NCBI GenBank assembly: GCA_948874605.1
Contig: CAQRXS010000023.1
Coordinates: 1-13,588 of the forward strand
Source: an uncultured Bacilli bacterium
GTDB taxonomy: Bacteria; Bacillota_I; Bacilli_A; RF39; UBA660
Reading direction: 5' to 3'
DNA length: 13,588 nucleotides
Within the stretch, counting starts at the first letter, position 1. Each line of letters starts with the position of its first letter. The notes below the pieces were generated by a model. It was not told where the DNA came from and did no database searches. It was given only the letters and a program-made list of their open reading frames with translations. Position numbers and translations under genes: made by a program. Below, one piece after another: positions 7,538 to 13,588 of this stretch.

Positions 7538-8404
7538 TTATTTCTCCCATCTAGCATAAATTCCACAAGGTAAAATTAAATTACTATTTTTCATAAAAAT
7601 ACCAAGTTCATCACTAGAAACATGCCCTGAAAATTTTCTATTTACAGTTAAATTTAAGATATTTTCTAAAATAGTTTTTGACAAACCCGTACTATAAGAA
7701 TTAATTAAAAATAAAATAGGATCTTCACTTAATAATTCTGTACATTCTTGAACCAGACCATACAAATCACTTTCAATATTCCAAACCTCTTTTTTACTTC
7801 CTCTACCAAAGCTTGGAGGATCCATTAGAATAATATCATATTTATTTCCTCTTCGTATTTCACGTCGTACGAATTTTACCACATCATCAACAAAAAAATG
7901 AATATCTTTATCTTCTAAATGATTACTTTTCACATTTTCTTTTGCCCAATCAATCATTCCGCGTGATGCATCCACATGCACAACAGAAGCAGATTCCATA
8001 AGCGCTGCAACACTAGCAGCACCTGTATAAGCAAACAGATTCAGAACTTTTACTGGTTTTTTCGCTTCTCTTATTTTCTCACGAATTAAATTCCAGTTAT
8101 AAGCTTGCTCTGGAAACAATCCAGTGTGTTTAAATCCCATTAATTTCAAATTAAAAGTCATATCTTTATAAGAAACACGCCAAGCATCAGGCATTTTTTT
8201 CGTTTTAATATTCCAAGTACCCCCACCTGTATTACTTCTTTCATAAATCGCGTCAATTTGATTCCATAATAGTGAATCACTTTTTTCACTCCATATGATT
8301 TGAGGATCTGGTCTTAAAAGCTTAATTCCATTCCAAACTTCTAATTTTTTACCATTAGCCATATCAAGTATTTGATATTCTAAAAAATCTCTAACTGCCT
8401 TCAT
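7538..8404 (-). CDS. class I SAM-dependent methyltransferase, RlmI/RlmK-like catalytic domain
   Basis: A 288-residue cytoplasmic methyltransferase, probably acting on rRNA. The segment F-K-H-T-G-L-F-P-E-Q (91-100) precedes motif I L-N-L-F-A-Y-T-G-A-A (121-130), the SAM-binding loop. The acidic end of the next strand is V-V-H-V-D-A (141-146), and motif IV is L-M-D-P-P-S-F-G (193-200). These are the signatures of the RlmI and RlmK 23S rRNA methyltransferases. There is no N-terminal PUA domain as in RlmI; the first 90 residues instead form a short beta-rich lead-in. The substrate base therefore cannot be named. Its ATG overlaps the TGA of the upstream membrane protein gene (ATGA), so translation is probably coupled; GGA lies 8 nt upstream. 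A terminator follows directly. Confidence 0.88.
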   Translation of the reverse strand: MKAVRDFLEYQILDMANGKKLEVWNGIKLLRPDPQIIWSEKSDSLLWNQIDAIYERSNTGGGTWNIKTKKMPDAWRVSYKDMTFNLKLMGFKHTGLFPEQAYNWNLIREKIREAKKPVKVLNLFAYTGAASVAALMESASVVHVDASRGMIDWAKENVKSNHLEDKDIHFFVDDVVKFVRREIRRGNKYDIILMDPPSFGRGSKKEVWNIESDLYGLVQECTELLSEDPILFLINSYSTGLSKTILENILNLTVNRKFSGHVSSDELGIFMKNSNLILPCGIYARWEK

Positions 8405-8937
8405 TTCAAAGTTCCTTTCATTAAATTCAAAAGAATTGCCTCAAAAAGTTCTATCATGCCAATAAGAAAAAAGTAAAATCCAAGAATAAGCAATAAAATA
8501 GAAGACTCATAGGCTAAGTTAAAGCAAACTAAAACAGTCGAAAGAAGAAAAAGCAAAAGAAAAGAAATTTCAACACGCCAAAAAATGTTTTTTCGATCAT
8601 GAAAATAATCTGCTTTTAAAATCTTTATCAAAGAACCAAACAAAGTAAAAGCAACTAAGAATAATGCAAAATGCTTTGTAGTATTTATAATATCACTTAA
8701 ATAAACCGTCCAAAATCCTACCGTTCCCAAAACTCCTAAAAGTAAATGAGAGTACTCCTTAGCCTGCCAAAAAGTAATAGATTCAATAAAATGAACACTT
8801 CCATAAATTGCAAAAAAAATAGCAACAAACAATTTAATCTCCTGAATTCCAAACATTGGAGATAACAATAAAAAAGAACTATATAGTAATAAAAGTACTG
8901 CACCTACAATATCCCATAAAAACTTTTCTTTTTTCAT
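8401..8937 (-). CDS. HdeD-like (DUF308-type) multi-pass membrane protein
   Basis: A 178-residue integral membrane protein with six likely helices (about 8-28, 34-53, 64-82, 88-107, 121-141 and 146-170) and short loops. The helix-pair pattern, the G-x(4)-I-E segment after helix 2 (F-A-I-Y-G-S-V-H-F-I-E-S at 42-53) and its echo after helix 6 (L-I-G-M-I-E-L-F-E at 158-166) resemble the duplicated DUF308/HdeD family. The molecular function of that family in Gram-positives is unknown. A GGTGATG SD-like run precedes the ATG. It is the first gene of a two-gene operon with the methyltransferase and has its own promoter. The membrane topology is clear; the family call is moderate. Confidence 0.7.
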   Translation of the reverse strand: MKKEKFLWDIVGAVLLLLYSSFLLLSPMFGIQEIKLFVAIFFAIYGSVHFIESITFWQAKEYSHLLLGVLGTVGFWTVYLSDIINTTKHFALFLVAFTLFGSLIKILKADYFHDRKNIFWRVEISFLLLFLLSTVLVCFNLAYESSILLLILGFYFFLIGMIELFEAILLNLMKGTLK

Positions 8938-8954
8938 AACATCACCATAGCTCT

Positions 8955-8983
8955 ATTATACATAGTTTTTTTAAAATACGCAA
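8955..8983 (-). promoter_or_regulatory. promoter of the HdeD-like/methyltransferase operon
   Basis: TTGCGT (8983-8978), a 17-nt spacer and a perfect TATAAT (8960-8955), preceded by TG. The -35 box overlaps the last bases of the rlmN terminator T-run. Confidence 0.75.
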
Positions 8984-9016
8984 AAAAAAATAAAGAAATT
9001 ATTTACTAATTTCCTT
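8982..9016 (-). terminator. intrinsic terminator of the fmt-rlmN operon
   Basis: AAGGAAATTA (9016-9007) pairs with TAATTTCTTT (9001-8992), one G-U pair, around a 5-nt loop. An A and nine T (8990-8982) follow. The stem includes the last codons and stop of rlmN. Confidence 0.85.
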
Positions 9017-10018
9017 ACTTCGAAGCTGTCCACAAGCAGCCGATATTTTACTCCCAAATTCTCTTCGTACAGTAACATTTATTTTTTCTTTTTTCAAAGT
9101 ATCATAAAAAGCATCAATTTGCTTTTTTTCTGTTTTCTTAAACTCAATATGGTTTGTCTCATTATAAGGAATTAAATTTACATAGACATTCATTCCACGA
9201 AGTAACTCGGAAAGTTCTTTTGCACATTCCACAGAATCATTTACATCTTTAAGCAAAATATATTCAATTGTAACTCTTCGATTTGTCACATGAATATATT
9301 CTTTTAAAGCTTCAAATAAAATCTTAATAGGATAAGCTTTATTGATAGGCATAATTTGGTCTCGCAATTCATCTGTTGGAGCATGAAGCGAAATAGCAAG
9401 ATTTATTTGAATTCCAAAATTCATAAGTTCTTTTATTTTAGGTACAATCCCACAAGTAGACAATGTAATATGGCGAGCACCAATTTGAATTCCTTTCGGA
9501 TCATTAATAATTCGAATAAAATCCGTAACATTTTGAAAATTATCCAAAGGTTCGCCAATGCCCATAATAACTACAGAAGAAATCCTAGATTTTATCTCTT
9601 TTTCAATCACTAAGATTTGCCCAACCATTTCATGAGCCTCTAAATTTCTCACTTTTTTTCTTCTTCCAGATTCACAAAAATGACATCCCATATTACAACC
9701 AACTTGACTAGAAACACAAACGCTCAAACCATAATCATGTCGCATTAAAACAGCCTCAATGTATTCCCTATCTTCTAATTCAAATAAAAATTTTTCTGTA
9801 TCACGATCTATTTCATGTTTAACAATTTTGGGCAAAAAACAAGAAAACTCTTGCTCTAGTTTTTCACGAATCTCTTTTTTAATATTTGACATATCGTTGA
9901 CTGATTCTACTCTACTTCGATACAACCATTCAAACACTTGCGTTGCTTTAAACTTTTTTTCTCCAATCGACTCAAAATAGTTCTCTAATTTTTCTTTTGT
10001 AATACCATAGAGATTCAT
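8999..10018 (-). CDS. rlmN: 23S rRNA (adenine(2503)-C2)-methyltransferase, radical SAM
   Basis: Methylates C2 of A2503 in 23S rRNA (and A37 of some tRNAs) by a radical SAM mechanism, tuning the peptidyl-transferase exit region. Numbering from the chosen start (339 residues, normal length), the iron-sulfur cysteines are C108-x3-C112-x2-C115 in G-C-N-M-G-C-H-F-C. The SAM-contacting G-I-G-E-P-L-D-N is at 153-160. The methyl-carrying cysteine is C329 in A-A-C-G-Q-L. All catalytic residues are present. The residues after the third cysteine are E-S-G rather than the common A-T-G. ATG 10018 is preferred to GTG 10027, because AGGAA touches the GTG but stands about 10 nt before the ATG, and the family start M-x-L-Y-G fits. 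The SD overlaps the stop of the preceding gene, and a strong terminator follows. Confidence 0.96.
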   Translation of the reverse strand: MNLYGITKEKLENYFESIGEKKFKATQVFEWLYRSRVESVNDMSNIKKEIREKLEQEFSCFLPKIVKHEIDRDTEKFLFELEDREYIEAVLMRHDYGLSVCVSSQVGCNMGCHFCESGRRKKVRNLEAHEMVGQILVIEKEIKSRISSVVIMGIGEPLDNFQNVTDFIRIINDPKGIQIGARHITLSTCGIVPKIKELMNFGIQINLAISLHAPTDELRDQIMPINKAYPIKILFEALKEYIHVTNRRVTIEYILLKDVNDSVECAKELSELLRGMNVYVNLIPYNETNHIEFKKTEKKQIDAFYDTLKKEKINVTVRREFGSKISAACGQLRSKEISK

Positions 10019-10030
10019 AACAATCACTTC

Positions 10031-10930
10031 CTATTTTTGTAAAAATTTATCAATTAGTTGCAACTGGGCTATTTCATTGCCATCCTCTTCAAAACCGTTT
10101 TCACGATACTCACGATATAAAAGTGTATTAAGCAAATACTTCCGATAAGTCATTAATTGCTCTTTTTCATAAAGACCTAGTATTTCATCACTTTGAATAT
10201 TTGCTTGAATAACAGAAAATGCATTCTGTTTCAAGGCAGATTCTTCTTGAGCCTTTTGAACTCTTAACATATCATTAACTCTGTTGGTTTCCTGATGAAC
10301 CGTATAAAACATATCAGCAAGAGTTCTATAAGTTTCATAATCATAACCTTTTGATACAGAAGACTCTAGAATTTCTCCTAAATTTTTATATTCAAACAAA
10401 CTAGTTGGAATACCATAGATATCTACTGGCGTAATATCAGAAACTTTTCCTAAGTATCCAAAATTTCCCAAGTCCATAGATATTGATTCAAAATCCAGAT
10501 AAAAATTTAAAAATTGTTTTTTGGTTTTCAAAAACAAATCAGCATCCATATTTTGTAAAGACGGCGAATTTATCAATCCCAGATTACAAAACCATATAGT
10601 TTGTAAAAGCATAATTGAAGCCCGATAATTCTCTGACAATCTTTGGTATGCATCTTTGATCAAAATAATATCACATCTTAACATCTTCTCTTTATTATAA
10701 TTTAACTGATCTAATGCTTCATCAATCTGATAACATACATCAAATAAAAATTTTGATTTTTCCAAAAAGAGATTTCCAGTTTTTCTCTTTTTCCATTGAA
10801 GAAGAGAAAATTTGGTTTGACTACGGATTTTCTTAGCTTCTTGATAAAAATAGCTTTCCATTTTTCTTAATATTTTATATTGTTCATCTATAGTTTGCAA
10901 CAAATCGTTTCTAGATAATTCATAATTCAT
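10031..10930 (-). CDS. helical protein of unknown function between fmt and rlmN
   Basis: A 299-residue protein I do not recognise. It has no signal peptide, membrane segment, cysteine cluster or nucleotide-binding motif. It is rich in K, E, Q, L and Y and looks almost entirely alpha-helical, with a basic stretch (about 40-51, S-L-L-Q-W-K-K-R-K) near the N-terminus. The least helical part is about 155-185, with G-N-F-G-Y-L-G and D-I-Y-G-I-P-T-S. It starts inside fmt: ATG 10930 lies 6 nt after AGGTGA and is preferred to ATG 10936, which has only a 3-nt spacing. The overlap with fmt is 11 nt, and rlmN starts 12 nt after its stop, so the three are almost certainly co-transcribed and probably coupled. 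Many Firmicutes have rsmB here; this protein shows none of the RsmB motifs (no SAM loop, no P-C cysteine pair), so it is not a diverged RsmB. Confidence 0.85.
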   Translation of the reverse strand: MNYELSRNDLLQTIDEQYKILRKMESYFYQEAKKIRSQTKFSLLQWKKRKTGNLFLEKSKFLFDVCYQIDEALDQLNYNKEKMLRCDIILIKDAYQRLSENYRASIMLLQTIWFCNLGLINSPSLQNMDADLFLKTKKQFLNFYLDFESISMDLGNFGYLGKVSDITPVDIYGIPTSLFEYKNLGEILESSVSKGYDYETYRTLADMFYTVHQETNRVNDMLRVQKAQEESALKQNAFSVIQANIQSDEILGLYEKEQLMTYRKYLLNTLLYREYRENGFEEDGNEIAQLQLIDKFLQK

Positions 10931-11864
10931 TTTCATTCACCTTCCAATTTTTAATATCTTCTTTGTTTGCTCCATTTAAATAATCTTTTGTTGTCATAAT
11001 TTTTTTCCCAAATGGTTTTAATTTTGTAATATATAACGTACCATCTATTGTGTCAATTCCAATACTATCCTTTCGAATCTCTCTAATACTTCCTGGAACA
11101 CTATTTTCTCCTTTTTCAAAAGTTGCTTCAAGTATTTTGAATTCTTCTTCATTTACAAGAATATTTGCAAGTGGCCAAGGATTTAATCCCCGAATTTGAT
11201 TTAGTAAATCAAGACCTGACTTAGAAAAATCTAATCTCTCTTCTTCTCTTTTTATGTTGTAAGCATATGTGACTTCTTCTTCGTTTTGTGCCTGACGAGC
11301 ATTCGTACCATCTAAAATACTTGGTAAAGTATCTAATAGAAGTTTACTACCCAACTTACTTAATTTTTCATGAAGCGTTCCAACATTATCTTCAGCAAGT
11401 ATTTCATACTCTACTTGACTGATTATATCCCCTGTATCCATTCCTTTTTCCATATACATGATAGTGACTCCGGTTTTCGCATCTCCATTAATCAAACATT
11501 TGTGAATTGGAGCCCCCCCACGATACCGAGGTAACAAAGAAGCATGAACATTAAAACATCCGATTGTAGGTATATTAAGCACTGCCTCTGGAATAATCTG
11601 CCCATAAGCACAAGTGATAATTAAATCAGGATGAACCTTTTGAATTTCTTCATAATCCAACTTAATCTTTTCTGGCTGAAATACAGAAATATTATGTTTC
11701 AAAGCAACCTCTTTCACTGGCGATGAAGTTAAAATATGTTTTCTGCCTACTGGTTTGTCTGGTTGAGTAACTACAAGCACTACCTCATAACTTTGTAAAA
11801 GTCCCTCTAATACTGGCACTGCAAAATCTGGAGTTCCCATAAATACAATTCTTGGTTTTGTCAT
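10920..11864 (-). CDS. fmt: methionyl-tRNA formyltransferase
   Basis: Formylates the amino group of initiator Met-tRNA using 10-formyl-THF, for translation initiation. The N-terminal catalytic domain starts R-I-V-F-M-G-T-P-D-F-A (5-15). The formyltransferase signature is N105-V-H107-A-S-L-L-P-R-Y-R-G-G-A-P-I, and the third catalytic residue is D143 in M-D-T-G-D-I; these match N106, H108 and D144 of E. coli. The loop with P-D-K-P-V-G-R (35-41) contacts the acceptor stem. A C-terminal OB-like domain (about 205-310) begins near I-R-G-L-N-P-W-P. At 314 residues the length is normal. AAAGGCGG lies about 6 nt before the ATG. It is first in the operon with the unknown gene and rlmN, with a promoter at 11886-11914. 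No def gene is next to it, although def often precedes fmt. Confidence 0.97.
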   Translation of the reverse strand: MTKPRIVFMGTPDFAVPVLEGLLQSYEVVLVVTQPDKPVGRKHILTSSPVKEVALKHNISVFQPEKIKLDYEEIQKVHPDLIITCAYGQIIPEAVLNIPTIGCFNVHASLLPRYRGGAPIHKCLINGDAKTGVTIMYMEKGMDTGDIISQVEYEILAEDNVGTLHEKLSKLGSKLLLDTLPSILDGTNARQAQNEEEVTYAYNIKREEERLDFSKSGLDLLNQIRGLNPWPLANILVNEEEFKILEATFEKGENSVPGSIREIRKDSIGIDTIDGTLYITKLKPFGKKIMTTKDYLNGANKEDIKNWKVNENEL

Positions 11865-11885
11865 TCGTAACCGCCTTTCAAAAAT

Positions 11886-11914
11886 ATTATACTAAAAAAA
11901 AAGAATTTTTTCAT
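11886..11914 (-). promoter_or_regulatory. promoter of the fmt operon
   Basis: A perfect TATAAT (11891-11886) 21 nt before the fmt ATG, with a weak -35 ATGAAA (11914-11909) at 17-nt spacing (4 of 6 matches to TTGACA). It overlaps the terminator of the preceding gene. Confidence 0.6.
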
Positions 11915-11920
11915 TCCTTT
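11894..11920 (-). terminator. intrinsic terminator of the surface protein gene
   Basis: AAAGGAAT (11920-11913) pairs with ATTCTTTT (11906-11899), one G-U pair, around a 6-nt loop. The T-run continues for nine T in total (11902-11894), then AG and the -10 box of fmt. Confidence 0.7.
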
Positions 11921-11950
11921 TCTTTTTTAAAATGAGATTCGTTCTACAAG

Positions 11951-12853
11951 CTAATTTAAACTTAATTCAAAAGGGATTAAATTGCTACCAGTTCCACTTA
12001 TAATTTTTATCTCTGATTTTAAATATAAAGATGGATACACTGGGTATGCATAGCAAGCAGAATCACGTCGAACAGAACCATTTGGATAAATTGTAAATGG
12101 ATAGGATGCGCTAGTTGGATGTCCAGACACACTCAAAGTCATTTGTTTATTATTTTTTATAATCCAATTTCCATCTTTGCAGCTTTGATAATTCTCGATA
12201 TCCCAACCATATAAACTTTGGTTTAAACAGCTTTCTCTAGATATAGTATTAGTTCCAGTAGCAAAGCCATAATCTGATATATATATTAATCCTATATATC
12301 CAATCCACTTTGTAGTCCTTTCTATCGTATCATTACAATTTATTCCTTCGGTACATATTTTACCAGAAAAAGCTCCCCTTTCATAATTATAAAAATCTTT
12401 TATCAAAAAATTTAGTGGTTCATTTGTTGCATTGCTTCCTGTATTCCATAGTACTTTGCTAAAATAATTTTTCGAATCACTTGTTAAACCATTTTGACTA
12501 AAACTACAAGTAACATTTGTATTTCCAGAACCATTGTAGCAAAATTGATTTGTCTTTCCATTATAATAATAATCATTAAGAACTACACTTAAATCGGATT
12601 GACTCCACTCGTTTACACCCAGACCAGAATTTATATTCATAGGAGAGCTATCCCATGAAAATGCCCCTATACTTTCCTCACGAATTAATTTGATTCTTGA
12701 TTCTTTTTTACCTGTTCCATCATCAACATTGTTCATCACGCCGATGATTCGCCATAACTCATCATTAAACCTCACATAATTATTTGGATTACTTCCAATA
12801 TATCTTAAGTTATTATCTATCGTTTCATCATATGCTAATTCTCCAATAATATC
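11951..12853 (-). CDS. C-terminal part of a frame-split surface protein (-1 frame)
   Basis: This 300-codon frame continues the protein at 12854-13588 after a -1 shift at the A7 tract. Residues 1-30 form a linker (D-I-I-G-E-L-A-Y-D-E-T, then R-Y-I-G-S-N-P-N-N-Y-V-R-F-N). A globular domain follows from D-E-L-W-R-I-I-G-V (31-39) to the end (S-L-Y-L-K-S-E-I-K-I, then G-T-G-S). It is aromatic- and Asn/Ser-rich with several Cys. I recall this module as the C-terminal domain of large secreted proteins in uncultured gut Bacilli; its function is unknown. The only candidate internal start, GTG at 12775, has no SD and would cut off the linker, so independent translation is unlikely. No LPXTG or membrane anchor follows. 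The frame ends in TAG and a terminator. Confidence 0.75.
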   Translation of the reverse strand, partial: DIIGELAYDETIDNNLRYIGSNPNNYVRFNDELWRIIGVMNNVDDGTGKKESRIKLIREESIGAFSWDSSPMNINSGLGVNEWSQSDLSVVLNDYYYNGKTNQFCYNGSGNTNVTCSFSQNGLTSDSKNYFSKVLWNTGSNATNEPLNFLIKDFYNYERGAFSGKICTEGINCNDTIERTTKWIGYIGLIYISDYGFATGTNTISRESCLNQSLYGWDIENYQSCKDGNWIIKNNKQMTLSVSGHPTSASYPFTIYPNGSVRRDSACYAYPVYPSLYLKSEIKIISGTGSNLIPFELSLN

Positions 12854-13588
12854 TTTTTTTCGCCCACATGTCCTAAGGCATCTTCTGCCCTTACATAAAC
12901 TTCATTAACATTAGAAGTGTATAAGTTTGAAATCGTGTCTGTTGCGATTCCATATTCAAGGGGTTTCTTTTGAAACGTGTAACTAGAATTCTTTGATGGA
13001 ATCCAATTCTTTCCATCAATACTATAATAATAAGTGGAAATACCATTATTATCAGAAGATGCACTTGCATCAATTGTAACCTCGCTATCTGTACTCATTG
13101 TTGTAAAAGAAACCTCTGGAGATTCCGCATCTATTTCTGGTAAAAAAGTTGCAATTACTGTAATTTTGCTTAAAAAGCTTTTATTCATATATGTTTCCTC
13201 TAGCGGAGTATTTTCATCGAGCCACAATCTTAAACCAAAACTTTTGCTTTCCTTTGCATTTAAATATCCAACATTCAATTTATATGATTCTTTCGCTGTT
13301 TCAAGAGTCTTTGAAACTACTTCATAATTGGAAAAATTTCTTGGAAAAATAGGACTTTCCTTTTCTTGAAAACCTACTTTTAAAAAGCTCAAATCTTCTA
13401 AAGTGGTATCATTTAATACTTCTAAATTAATTTGATAAGAAGCATAAGAATCACATGTATTAGTTATAGTAAAGGTATATGGGGTGAGTTCTCTTCCCTC
13501 TTCATCACTTATTGGATAAGCATCTAATAAGCTAATTGGATTTTTATCAGCAAATTCTACCCTAATACAGCCTGTTTTAATTACGTTT
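12835..13588 (-). CDS. N-proximal part of a surface protein, partial at window edge, ends after a frame break
   Basis: The frame is open from the window edge; the true start and signal peptide lie beyond it. The visible 250 codons begin within a beta-sandwich-like region (N-V-I-K-T-G, then D-A-Y-P-I-S-D-E-E-G, then P-Y-T-F-T-I-T-N-T) that recalls TasA/camelysin-type exported fibre proteins. Next is a linker, then an Ig-like domain from about P-E-V-S-F-T to V-R-A-E-D-A-L-G-H-V-G, with Y-Y-Y-S-I-D-G-K-N-W in the middle. The TTG at 13392 is not a start, since the frame continues upstream without a stop. At A AAA AAG the reading frame runs only six more codons to TAG, whereas the -1 frame continues into a matching domain. 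The combined product would be at least 545 residues. Secretion is inferred from domain type. Confidence 0.75.
   Translation of the reverse strand, partial: NVIKTGCIRVEFADKNPISLLDAYPISDEEGRELTPYTFTITNTCDSYASYQINLEVLNDTTLEDLSFLKVGFQEKESPIFPRNFSNYEVVSKTLETAKESYKLNVGYLNAKESKSFGLRLWLDENTPLEETYMNKSFLSKITVIATFLPEIDAESPEVSFTTMSTDSEVTIDASASSDNNGISTYYYSIDGKNWIPSKNSSYTFQKKPLEYGIATDTISNLYTSNVNEVYVRAEDALGHVGEKKILLEN
12853..12859 (-). other. A AAA AAG slippery heptamer at the frame break
   Basis: In the upstream frame the codons are GGC GAA AAA AAG ATA, so A AAA AAG is in register for a tandem -1 slip, as in E. coli dnaX. Slipping gives Lys-Lys, then GAT ATT ATT GGA, which enters the 300-codon frame at 11951-12853. 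The same result would follow from one extra A (A8). The 0-frame stop is TAG at 12837-12835. No strong downstream stem-loop is obvious by eye. Confidence 0.6.

Noticed and set aside
12775..12777. GTG at 12775 as the start of an independent gene.
   Set aside because: The frame is open further upstream and carries a linker continuous with the upstream protein; there is no SD before the GTG, so the domain is better read as the end of the frame-split protein.
1..13588. CRISPR array, tRNA/rRNA gene, insertion sequence or integrase.
   Set aside because: No regularly spaced repeats, no recognisable tRNA or rRNA stretch and no transposase or integrase motif was seen on reading both strands.

Overview
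The window is AT-rich DNA from a low-GC Gram-positive bacterium. Every gene I can support reads on the minus strand, so transcription runs from base 13588 towards base 1. The evidence for Firmicutes/Bacilli is strong SD sequences, sigma-A type promoters, U-tract terminators, a T-box in front of ileS, a lipobox protein and the fmt/rlmN neighbourhood. TGA is used as a real stop (fmt and the HdeD-like gene), so the code is standard and not the Mycoplasma code. The surface protein at the right end resembles, from memory, proteins of uncultured gut Bacilli/RF39-type lineages; that placement is inference.

Layout in transcription order. (1) 13588-11951: a large secreted or surface protein, cut by the window edge and split in two frames at an A7 tract. 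It ends in a U-tract terminator that overlaps the next promoter. (2) 11864-8999: fmt, a helical protein of unknown function, and rlmN, tightly packed and ending in a strong terminator. Where many Firmicutes carry rsmB between fmt and rlmN, this window has the unknown gene. (3) 8937-7538: an HdeD-like membrane protein and an RlmI/RlmK-like methyltransferase with a 4-nt ATGA overlap, with their own promoter and terminator. (4) 7410-5089: lon, with its own promoter. (5) 5067-1723: a promoter, an Ile-specific T-box leader and ileS, an IleRS whose HIGH motif is replaced by G-L-H-H. (6) 1602-1060: ogt, a DNA repair methyltransferase. (7) 877-554: a small DUF3221/YobA-like lipoprotein. (8) 553-44: a very AT-rich gap without a convincing gene, holding a palindrome and a promoter. 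(9) 43-1: the first 14 codons of a gene that probably encodes a Wzz/CpsC-type polysaccharide chain-length protein.

The central part is housekeeping: translation initiation and fidelity (fmt, ileS, rlmN, methyltransferase), proteolysis (lon) and alkylation repair (ogt). The two ends are envelope-related (surface protein, lipoprotein, probable capsule gene). The points most worth a second look are the dnaX-type slippery heptamer exactly where the surface protein changes frame, the swapped GXHH motif in IleRS, and the unknown gene in the usual rsmB position.
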